Made by a program: the position numbers and the translations under genes. Below, one piece after another: positions 25,374 to 33,604 of a stretch of 64,000 nt of DNA. The stretch's first letter is position 1. Every line of letters begins with the position of its first letter. The stretch comes from Arcticibacter tournemirensis (GTDB lineage Bacteria; Bacteroidota; Bacteroidia; Sphingobacteriales; Sphingobacteriaceae), in contig NZ_VFPL01000001.1 in NCBI RefSeq assembly GCF_006716645.1, positions 868,001 through 932,000 of the forward strand, read 5' to 3'. The notes beneath the pieces were generated by a model. That model was not told the DNA's origin. It did not search any database and was given only the letters and a program-made list of their open reading frames with translations.

Positions 25374-28064
25374 ATGATTGTTGAAAAAATCAATGAGGTT
25401 TTACCTGTTTTTATGAAGTGTATTCAAAAATATAGGATGGTTACGTTTTCTCAGCAGGGAATGGTTTTATGGAGGACATTTATCGTGGCTCTGATGTTTT
25501 TTTTGCCTGAATGGGGTTCAGCTCAGATGCGTGGCGATATTGATCTGCATAATGACGCGCTACAGTTAAGCTGGCAAAAAACAAAAAAAGGGTACCGGTT
25601 AGCTGACCTGAAAGTTCATAAAAAAGACGGATGGAGATCGGTGCCATCACCATCAGGTTGGTATACCGTCCTGTACGCAGCTGATAAACCCAGTGAAGCC
25701 CCAATCTCTATACGGGATAAACATAATATGGAGATTACTTTTCCGGAGGAGAAATACCGGTATATAACTCCGATATGGAAACAAGTGACCTCATCTGTTG
25801 AAATGAATACAGCAGGTTCTGCTGTTCATTTTTTACCTCGGAGTGTTGACCGGCATCATGAACAGCTAGTGTTCAGTGAGGATAACAGGCTGGCGGCTAT
25901 ACGGGCTGCCTGGTCGCTGGATGAGCGGTTTCAAAACGACATTCTGGTAACAATGACGCTCACCGCAAAAAAAGCCGGGTATTATTCGCTGTCATCACCC
26001 ACACTGGCAGCTTTAAGCAAACAACATCTGCAATGGGCCAGTGTTCCAGGTGTTTTTCAGGGAAATGCCATCGAGCCGGATTTTATCAGGGCCTTTGCAT
26101 ACGGTCAGGGAATTCCTGACAAGCCTGTTGTGGTAAGGGAACGAACTGTATCTACATTGTCGCCCCTGGTTACAACGGCCGATACGATCACTTTTGCCGT
26201 AATACCGGATCCAAAGACCGGCCGCGATCCATGGAAGTATGATAAGAAGACACAGTCCGATTGGCTGTTAGGCTTGTCTGTGATGAACCGGAAGGCAGAG
26301 CTTTCACCAACCGTCTATCATCCCGTATTAGGCGAGAAGCAATCTTTTTTGAAAGCGGGCGAAAGTGTGAGTTTTTCGTTCAGGTATACGGTGCAGCCTC
26401 AGGGCTGGTATCCGGTGTTTAAACATGCCATTAACGATATTTACCGGTTTAAGGATTTTCTGAAACTAAAAAAAGCCAGGCAGTCGCTCACCGACAGGCT
26501 TTTAGGACTGCATAATTATGTAGTAGACGATAGCTTGTCAAAATGGCGGCTTGACCAGTACAATGGAATGACGATCGGGGCGCAGGACTATTTAGGAGGA
26601 GTATACGGCTCTGAACGTGATGCACTGAAAAACTCCGACTATGGTGCGATGTGGATGCTGGCGAAAATAAGTGATGACAGCATCTTAAGAAACACCCGCT
26701 TGCCCTATGCCCGCAATTTTAAGTTGGCCCAGCAAAATAAAGAAAACGGTTTTTTCTACGGAGCGGCGGCTGGGCAGTACTATCTCAATAAAAGTAAAAG
26801 GTTTACAGAGGAGTGGGGGCCGTACTCTGAGCCTATCGGTTTGACTTATTATATGATGATGGACATAGGCAATATCCTGCTATTCGAACCCGGTGATAAA
26901 GTGCTGAAAGATGAACTACGCCTGGCCGCCGATAAGCTTTTAGCCTGGATGGGCAGTGACGGCCGGTGGCAGGTTGCCTATGATAATCACACTGGCAAAG
27001 CTCTGTTTACCGATCTGGAAGATCTAAGGCCGACATTTTACGGTATGGTTATCGCATATAAGGTTCTTCACGAGGCGAAATACCTGCAAGCGGCTATGAA
27101 AGGGGCCGACTGGTATATTCAGCACGCCGTTGATAAAGGCCGCTTTTTGGGTGTATGTGGCGATACCCGGTTTATGCCTGATTTTGCTACCGGGCAAAGT
27201 GTTCAGGCTCTTCTGGATCTGTTTGATCTTACACAGGAGGAAAAGTATAAAGAGGCTGCTGTCGCAGCTGCAAGGATTTATACCGCTTCCATCTATACCC
27301 ATCCGATTCCGACTTCCGAAAAGAAGGTGGTCAATGGGGTGGTTCGGGAAGATTGGGAAATAAGCCAGGCGGGCTTGAGCTTTGAGCATGGCGGAGTACT
27401 TGGATCGGCGAACCATCATGGGCCGATTTTACTGGCAAGCCATGCCGGGATGTTCGTGCGTTTGTTTGCGGAAACGAGAGACTCGTTGTTTTTAGACATG
27501 GCCAGGGCTGCGGCGCTCGGACGGGATGCTTTTGTTGAACCCAGGACGAACGTTGCATCTTATTATTGGGATGCGATGAATAACGGCGCCGGTCCCTTCC
27601 CCCACCATGCCTGGTGGCAAATTGGCTGGATTACTGATTACCTGTTGTCTGAAATTAAGGTCCGGTCGCTGAAACAAATTGACTTTCCAGGAGGCTTTAT
27701 TACACCTAAGGTTGGTCCGCATCAGTCCTATGGTTTTACGGGCGGCACGGTATACGGCACACAGGCTTCGTTGTTGTTAAAAGCCGGTGTCATTCATTTG
27801 GAAGATCCTTATGTTGATTATTTTATGGCCGCCAATGAGCATGAAAAGAAATTGTTCGTCATGTTACTGAACAATGACGACGAAAGGAGGGTAGCCAGCT
27901 TCTCGCTGGACTATAGTAAGGTATGGAAGGATAAGCAGATTACGCCGGTTTCAATTTTTGGAATAGATGAGGGGGGAAGCAGGCGGGAATTACCGACGAA
28001 CCCCGGCCTGGCTCTTCCCCTGGAGCCGTATGGCTTACAGACGATAGAGATAAGGTATAAATGA
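25374..28064 (+). CDS. Large secreted protein, possible helical-toroid enzyme, function unknown
   Basis: This protein of up to 896 residues has a signal peptide late in the frame (MVLWRTFIVALMFFLPEWGS, then AQ). The real start may therefore be Met22 (25437) or Met30 (25461). The N-terminal 350 residues look beta-rich. The middle (about 360-740) has repeated helix pairs ending in aromatic-rich loops (LLGLHNYVVDDSLSKWRLDQ; GMVIAYKVLHEAKYLQAAMK), as in (alpha/alpha) toroid enzymes. The C-terminus is a beta-sandwich-like tail. It parallels the next gene in order and in many segments (QAGLSFEHGG versus PVGLGFEQPF), so the two are paralogues. I recognise no characterised family. Position in the locus points to a polysaccharide lyase or hydrolase, but no catalytic motif is assigned. 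Confidence 0.6.
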   Translation: MIVEKINEVLPVFMKCIQKYRMVTFSQQGMVLWRTFIVALMFFLPEWGSAQMRGDIDLHNDALQLSWQKTKKGYRLADLKVHKKDGWRSVPSPSGWYTVLYAADKPSEAPISIRDKHNMEITFPEEKYRYITPIWKQVTSSVEMNTAGSAVHFLPRSVDRHHEQLVFSEDNRLAAIRAAWSLDERFQNDILVTMTLTAKKAGYYSLSSPTLAALSKQHLQWASVPGVFQGNAIEPDFIRAFAYGQGIPDKPVVVRERTVSTLSPLVTTADTITFAVIPDPKTGRDPWKYDKKTQSDWLLGLSVMNRKAELSPTVYHPVLGEKQSFLKAGESVSFSFRYTVQPQGWYPVFKHAINDIYRFKDFLKLKKARQSLTDRLLGLHNYVVDDSLSKWRLDQYNGMTIGAQDYLGGVYGSERDALKNSDYGAMWMLAKISDDSILRNTRLPYARNFKLAQQNKENGFFYGAAAGQYYLNKSKRFTEEWGPYSEPIGLTYYMMMDIGNILLFEPGDKVLKDELRLAADKLLAWMGSDGRWQVAYDNHTGKALFTDLEDLRPTFYGMVIAYKVLHEAKYLQAAMKGADWYIQHAVDKGRFLGVCGDTRFMPDFATGQSVQALLDLFDLTQEEKYKEAAVAAARIYTASIYTHPIPTSEKKVVNGVVREDWEISQAGLSFEHGGVLGSANHHGPILLASHAGMFVRLFAETRDSLFLDMARAAALGRDAFVEPRTNVASYYWDAMNNGAGPFPHHAWWQIGWITDYLLSEIKVRSLKQIDFPGGFITPKVGPHQSYGFTGGTVYGTQASLLLKAGVIHLEDPYVDYFMAANEHEKKLFVMLLNNDDERRVASFSLDYSKVWKDKQITPVSIFGIDEGGSRRELPTNPGLALPLEPYGLQTIEIRYK

Positions 28065-28088
28065 ATCTGAAGTAATATAAGTTTCGAA

Positions 28089-31000
28089 ATGAGAAAACGA
28101 TCGGTATTGATCCTGCTCCTATGCTGGTGTGGTGTGTTGGTAGCACAAACCAACACCTATTTGGTTGAAGCAGAAAGTTTCCAGTTTAAAGGCGGTTGGT
28201 TTGTTGAAAGGAGCGGTCTGTGTACAGGATCTGCCATGCTGAGGGTGTTAGGAAGTAAAGTAGGTGCGGCGGATGCCCTCACGGTGATCGATGTGAAAGA
28301 AAAAGGTAGGTATCAGATATGGGTTAGGTCGGCTGATTACGCCTTACAGCAGGGAACCAGGTTATTTCAGATGGAAGTCAATAATATTGCTATGGAGGCA
28401 AGTGGTAAGCACGGACATGAAGGTTTCTTCTGGGAAAAAGCGGGAGAACTTGATCTGGAAGCAAAACCGGTTTTATTAAGGTTGAAAGACATTAGGAAAA
28501 ACTATGGGCGTTGTGATGCCATTATGCTGTCTTCCGACCCTGGTGTTGATCCTAATGAGGCTAAGCTCTTTGAACTGGCGAAGTTCAGAGTGCAGCCGGC
28601 TGATATGCAGGCGACCTCTGCAGGAACACAGGCTATTTCACCGCCTTTGGCGGTATCCCCGAATGCCGCTGTGACAGCAGAGATCAGCAACGAATACCTG
28701 CGTTTACGTTTTGCAAGGGCCGGCGCGGGAAATAAGAGTATTGCTGCAAGAACGGAGATCAGAACAGGCGATCGCTGGCAGGCATTGCATGCTTTTAACG
28801 AGGACCATAAAGTATTCCTCATTTCTTCGGCGCAACCGGACTTTCATTATTCAAATTTCTTTCCCGCCTGGGGCGGTTCTATTGCGCGCAGCTATTTTAC
28901 GTGGAATAACAAACAGGTGTTCCTGCAGCAATCCGACGATTTGACTAACCCGTTTACGGCAGGAAACTTAAGTGAGGCGATTCCGGTCAGTGCAGAAAAG
29001 GTAAATGAAAGTACCATAAAGGTTTCCTATGTTACAATGGACGGTTCTATGGTGACCGGCTTTTGGTCGCTCGATAAAGAAACCCGCCACTTTCATGTGA
29101 GGCTAAGTTGTGTTACAGCGAATGCGGGGTATTACAGCATGGGCATTACGGCCTTTCAACCAGTTGATAGTGAAAAGGTTGCCAATGTGTTGTTGCCGCC
29201 GATGTTTCAATACAAACGGGTGTCGCCTAAACCGGTGATGTTAACCTCATCCATGATGCAGCAACCGTTGGCCATCGTTGAGTCGCGTTTGGGCGAGGGA
29301 TTTGTGTCGGTTTTCGCTGCCGCGGATGCAGACAGCTTTCCTTTGGAATGGGGTAATTCTGATAACGCTCGGATAGGATTCTCCATAAAGAACGTATCCA
29401 ATCAAATACAGGCTACAGCTTTTTCACCGGTATTGGGACTTGCCGATTCCAGGATGCGACAAGGAGATACTTTAGAACGGTCGTTTATTATAGGTGCTTT
29501 GCCTGAAAGATGGAACGCTGCGCTGGAATATGTTTCAAACAATGTTTTTCATGTAAGAGATTACCGTACACAATCGGTTTCATTAACAGATGCGATTTTT
29601 AATATGGTTGATCTTGTCAAAAACGATGATGCCAGTGGATGGGATGCCCGACTAAAAGGCTTCTATGACATTGAAGCGAACCCTGCTGCTGACCCTACTG
29701 TAGTGCAGGCTTCTCCGCTTAGCCTGCTCTCGACCGCTTTGATAACGAACGATGAAGATCTCTTCATCAAACGTGCCCTGCCTGCAATAGAATACACTTT
29801 ATCGCGCAGCGGATACCGGTCGACGGCTGCAGCGCCGGACGATAATAAAACAGACCGGTCGCAGGTGTTTGATCCGTTTCGGTCGCAGTTTACAACAGCT
29901 TATTTTGAAGGATTGCATACCCTGCTCGCGAAAGCGAACCCCTGGATAAAAGACGTCGCACTTCCTGGTAATAAGATAAGAGACGCCGCCGGATATTCGG
30001 TCAAAATTCCCGACTGGGTACAGGAACTAGCTGCCTATAAGCTGACAAACGACGGTAAATGGCTTCAATCAGCCCGTGAAGGCGCCGATAAATTCGTGAA
30101 ACAACAGGTATATAGTAATACCCGGACTCCGTTAGGTAAAGGAGGCTTTTACAACACCTCGTTCTATGCTTACTGGTGGGACCTATTGGATCTATACGAA
30201 TTAACAAAAGATAAGCAGTATTTAGACGGCGCAGAATTCAGCGCATTCCATACCATCGCCGGCATACGCAGCTACCCCGTTGTAAAGAACGCTTCGCAGG
30301 TTATCCATCCGGATGGTAAATATACTGGTAATACCTCGCTATGGTGGAAAGGGGACAGGAAATACCGGTTAGGATTTCCCAGACGTCCGGATGATTCTCC
30401 GGAAAAGCAGGTTGCTCAATGGACCGTTTCGCCCGTTGGACTGGGATTCGAACAGCCGTTTACTTATTTCGAAGTGGGTAAAACAGTAAGGCCCGTTTTC
30501 ATGAGTAGCTGGGCTCCGCATTTATTAAGGCTGTATCAACTTACCAGACGCCCGATTTTCAACGTATATGCCCGTAATGCCGTGATCGGTCGTTTTGCCA
30601 ATTATCCGGGATATTATGCGACAGGGTATACCGATATTCCCATGCAATCTGATTTTCCCTATAAAGGTCCCGATGTCAGCTCCATTTATTATCATCATAT
30701 TCCCCCGCACATGGCTTTTTCCTGGGACTACCTCATCACGGAGGCTATACAGCGCTCCTGTGGCAGGATCAGCTTTCCTTACGGCAAACAGGAGGGATTT
30801 GTATGGTTTACTAACCATGTATTCGGGCAAGGTGCGGGAGAGATCTTTGGAGATCAGCAGGCACGCTTATGGATGAAAAGAGGCCTTGTCTCCCTTGACT
30901 CTCCCCAGATAAATTATATCACAGCCATATCGGACAATAAGTTTTGGGTTATCTTATTGAATGAGTCAGATAAGAGAATTCCGGTGACTGTTAGGGTGGG

Positions 31001-31469
31001 CGACGAGGCTGGGATCCTTAAAAACGGAACTATTAAAGGATACCGGAATGATCAGGTTAAAGTTTTTAATATGCCGATAGCAAACGCAGAAGCAACAGTT
31101 GAAACAGATGGAAAAAGCGTATTAGCACTGGCTTATCCTCTAAAAAACAGCCTGGCAAGTAAGCCCATCCCCGAAGTGAAACAAGGTATGCGGGTTGTGG
31201 ATTTGGGTGAACCCTGGGGTAAACTATATATGTACAGGATAAGATCCACCTTCGGATGGGATGCGATATATGGATATGTCAGCTCCCAGAAACTTACCGG
31301 TGCAACGATCGATGTGTCGTGCAACGGCCAGACGGTAACCAGGAAGAGCTATCCTTTCGAATGGAGTTTTCATAAAATCGGGATGACCGGGAAGGCGGCT
31401 GTAAAGATAAAGCTGCAGGCGGCAGACAGGCCTGAAAGGGAAGAGCATATTGTTTTTGATGTGAAATAA
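28089..31469 (+). CDS. Large secreted protein with golvesin-like carbohydrate-binding domain and possible toroid domain
   Basis: This 1126-residue protein has a signal peptide (RSVLILLLCWCGVLVAQ). Residues 20-150 resemble the golvesin-C/xly-type carbohydrate-binding domain (YLVEAESFQFKGGWFVERSG ... YGRCDAIMLSSD). A Pro/Ala-rich linker follows. Then come a beta-rich region (about 200-480), a helical region (LSTALITNDEDLFIKRALPA; LWWKGDRKYRLGFPRRPDDS) and a C-terminal beta tail. The helical part aligns in order with the preceding gene product. In other phyla the same N-terminal domain is found fused to FAD-dependent oxidoreductases; here that oxidoreductase is a separate gene 4.7 kb downstream. 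Activity is unknown; a polysaccharide-degrading role is inferred only from context. Confidence 0.6.
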   Translation: MRKRSVLILLLCWCGVLVAQTNTYLVEAESFQFKGGWFVERSGLCTGSAMLRVLGSKVGAADALTVIDVKEKGRYQIWVRSADYALQQGTRLFQMEVNNIAMEASGKHGHEGFFWEKAGELDLEAKPVLLRLKDIRKNYGRCDAIMLSSDPGVDPNEAKLFELAKFRVQPADMQATSAGTQAISPPLAVSPNAAVTAEISNEYLRLRFARAGAGNKSIAARTEIRTGDRWQALHAFNEDHKVFLISSAQPDFHYSNFFPAWGGSIARSYFTWNNKQVFLQQSDDLTNPFTAGNLSEAIPVSAEKVNESTIKVSYVTMDGSMVTGFWSLDKETRHFHVRLSCVTANAGYYSMGITAFQPVDSEKVANVLLPPMFQYKRVSPKPVMLTSSMMQQPLAIVESRLGEGFVSVFAAADADSFPLEWGNSDNARIGFSIKNVSNQIQATAFSPVLGLADSRMRQGDTLERSFIIGALPERWNAALEYVSNNVFHVRDYRTQSVSLTDAIFNMVDLVKNDDASGWDARLKGFYDIEANPAADPTVVQASPLSLLSTALITNDEDLFIKRALPAIEYTLSRSGYRSTAAAPDDNKTDRSQVFDPFRSQFTTAYFEGLHTLLAKANPWIKDVALPGNKIRDAAGYSVKIPDWVQELAAYKLTNDGKWLQSAREGADKFVKQQVYSNTRTPLGKGGFYNTSFYAYWWDLLDLYELTKDKQYLDGAEFSAFHTIAGIRSYPVVKNASQVIHPDGKYTGNTSLWWKGDRKYRLGFPRRPDDSPEKQVAQWTVSPVGLGFEQPFTYFEVGKTVRPVFMSSWAPHLLRLYQLTRRPIFNVYARNAVIGRFANYPGYYATGYTDIPMQSDFPYKGPDVSSIYYHHIPPHMAFSWDYLITEAIQRSCGRISFPYGKQEGFVWFTNHVFGQGAGEIFGDQQARLWMKRGLVSLDSPQINYITAISDNKFWVILLNESDKRIPVTVRVGDEAGILKNGTIKGYRNDQVKVFNMPIANAEATVETDGKSVLALAYPLKNSLASKPIPEVKQGMRVVDLGEPWGKLYMYRIRSTFGWDAIYGYVSSQKLTGATIDVSCNGQTVTRKSYPFEWSFHKIGMTGKAAVKIKLQAADRPEREEHIVFDVK

Positions 31470-31484
31470 GCAGGTACCGTAATC

Positions 31485-32909
31485 GTGAGGTTCAAAAAAA
31501 GATTGATCATTTTATACTTATTGCTGAAAGTCTGTACCGTTAACGGGCAGGACGCAGAAGAACTCCAGCGGATCAGCGCTTCTCAGGCTGGTGCATCTCC
31601 CCTGTATTTTATTGCGAATGAAGAGGCGCCGTCAGTCGCGCCCGGATTGTTCTACAAAGACGACGAGTGTAAGGTACGCAGCGGCCTGAAGAATTTCTTC
31701 ACAAAGATAAGAGATGGAAAAGCCGTTACTGTTGGGTTTATAGGCGGCAGCATTACACAGGCTGAATATTGCTACAGAATGCAGACGGCAAAGTTCATAG
31801 CAGCTGCCTGTCCGATGATGAACTTTAAATGGTTAAATGCGGGCATCTCAGGTACGGGTACCGATCTTGGCGCCTGCAGGATAAACGAACAATTGCTGCA
31901 ATATAACCCTGATCTGGTATTTATAGAATTTGCTGTAAATGGCGCTTATGCAGCCGGCATGGAAGGGATGGTCAGGCAAATCATCAGGAATAACCCTGCT
32001 ACTGATATTTGTTTTATTTATACTGTTCTTAAAGACCAGATTAGCGTGTATCAAAAGGGCGGTATTCCCTTCAATATTCAGCGGCTTGAAGAAATCGCCT
32101 GTCATTATCAATTGCCTTCTATTCATTTAGGTATGGAGGCGGCACAAATGGAAAAAGACAGCCTGTTGATCTGGAAAGGCAAGACCGGCCCGGCGGCGGG
32201 CAAAATTTTGTTTTCAGAAGATGGTATTCATCCGGTGACTTCGGGAGGAAATCTCTATGCCGCGGCTATTACCAGAGGTTTTATAAAGATGAGGACGACT
32301 GCCCTTGCCGAATCACATCCTCTTCCTCAGCCGTTGTTGCCTGATAACTGGGAGGATGCAAAAATGCTGGATCCGATGACGATTGCCTCATTTGACGATC
32401 ACTGGAAAAGGATGAATACAAAGGAGCATGATTTTCTGAAGCAGTTTTTGGGATGGTTTCCTTATATCGCTTATTCTGAGAAGGCAAACAGCTCTTTTAG
32501 TTTCAGGTTCAAAGGAACCGCGTTCGGCCTGTTTGACATAGGCGGTCCGGAAGCAGGTCAACTGTATATTGCAGTGGATGGCCGTCCGGTGAAACTCGAG
32601 AAGATCTCTGCCAATGGCTATCAGGCCTGGAGGGCGAATCAATCGACAGGCGATGAGGTTTTGAACCGGTTCAACAGATTCTGTAACAACCGCTACCGGG
32701 GACAGTATGATTTCGTGGAACTGGAGGACGGCGTACATACTGTGACGATCACCATTTCAGCACAAAAAGCGGATAAAAGGCACATTCTCGGGGCGGAGCA
32801 ACTCAGCGATATTCGGAAAAACCCGGAAAGATATGAGAAAACAGCTGTTTTCCTCGGGAAAATATTGCTTAGAGGGGAGCTTGCACAGAACAATACTAAA
32901 ACGAAATAA
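31485..32909 (+). CDS. SGNH-fold esterase/hydrolase with C-terminal beta domain
   Basis: This 474-residue secreted protein has a signal peptide (RLIILYLLLKVCTVNGQ). The SGNH blocks are all present: Ser in VGFIGGSITQAEY, Gly in NAGISGTGTDLG, Asn in IEFAVNGAY (where many have GxND), and the Asp/His pair in SEDGIHPVTSGG. The last 180 residues form a beta-rich module (SFSFRFKGTAFGLFDIGGPE) that may bind carbohydrate. SGNH enzymes in such loci remove acetyl or other acyl groups from glycans. The start is GTG at 31485. The gene is 15 bp after the previous one and 1 bp before the next, so they share a transcript. Confidence 0.82.
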   Translation: MRFKKRLIILYLLLKVCTVNGQDAEELQRISASQAGASPLYFIANEEAPSVAPGLFYKDDECKVRSGLKNFFTKIRDGKAVTVGFIGGSITQAEYCYRMQTAKFIAAACPMMNFKWLNAGISGTGTDLGACRINEQLLQYNPDLVFIEFAVNGAYAAGMEGMVRQIIRNNPATDICFIYTVLKDQISVYQKGGIPFNIQRLEEIACHYQLPSIHLGMEAAQMEKDSLLIWKGKTGPAAGKILFSEDGIHPVTSGGNLYAAAITRGFIKMRTTALAESHPLPQPLLPDNWEDAKMLDPMTIASFDDHWKRMNTKEHDFLKQFLGWFPYIAYSEKANSSFSFRFKGTAFGLFDIGGPEAGQLYIAVDGRPVKLEKISANGYQAWRANQSTGDEVLNRFNRFCNNRYRGQYDFVELEDGVHTVTITISAQKADKRHILGAEQLSDIRKNPERYEKTAVFLGKILLRGELAQNNTKTK

Positions 32910-32910
32910 C

Positions 32911-33576
32911 ATGACAAAAGTGATTTTAATGGTAGCGGCGGTTTTTGCTTTTAACGCAGCCGTTGCGCAGCAAAAGAAATTGACGCAAAAGGAAAAATGG
33001 GAACAAAAGGTGGCAGCCTATGAACGTAAGGATGCTGCTGATTTTCCAGGGAAGGGTATTGTAGTATTCACCGGCAGTTCGTCTGTGGAAAACTGGAAAA
33101 CGCTGCAGCGGGATTTTCCGGATAAGAAAGTACTAAACAGGGGAATTTCAGGTACTAAGACCACTGATCTGGGTCAGTATATCGCAAGGGTCATTACTCC
33201 ATATAAACCCAGGCAGATCTTTTTGTACATAGGCGATAATGATATCGGCTATAAGCATGTGCCCGATACGATCTTAAGAGATTTCAAACAGCTTTTCTTC
33301 GCTATCAGGAAAGACAATAAAAAGGCGGAGATCGTTTTTATGGCCATTAAGCCCAGCCCTGTTCGAATGAAATATCTGGACAATATTGAGCAAACGAATG
33401 AGCTGATCAGGAGCTTTATGGCTATTCAGCCGCAAACGGTATATGCCGATACCTTTCACCCGCTGTTAACCGACAACAAGCAAATCGTTCCTGAATACTA
33501 TTCAAAGGACGGATTGCATATGACGGCGGAAGGATACAAAATTTGGGCCGATGTGATAAGACCTTTAATTAAATGA
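32911..33576 (+). CDS. GDSL/SGNH-family secreted hydrolase
   Basis: This 221-residue protein has a signal peptide (MTKVILMVAAVFAFNAAVAQ). Block I is VVFTGSSSVENW (Ser), block II NRGISGTKTTDL (Gly), block III LYIGDNDIG (Asn), and block V SKDGLHMTAEGY (Asp and His). All four catalytic or oxyanion positions are kept. The ATG at 32911 is chosen over an in-frame ATG at 32833 because the longer version runs through the end of the previous gene, and the signal peptide begins at 32911. It is probably a carbohydrate esterase partner of the preceding SGNH enzyme. Confidence 0.87.
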   Translation: MTKVILMVAAVFAFNAAVAQQKKLTQKEKWEQKVAAYERKDAADFPGKGIVVFTGSSSVENWKTLQRDFPDKKVLNRGISGTKTTDLGQYIARVITPYKPRQIFLYIGDNDIGYKHVPDTILRDFKQLFFAIRKDNKKAEIVFMAIKPSPVRMKYLDNIEQTNELIRSFMAIQPQTVYADTFHPLLTDNKQIVPEYYSKDGLHMTAEGYKIWADVIRPLIK

Positions 33577-33604
33577 CACCAGGGGTTCTGGAAAAAAGAT
33601 TGAT

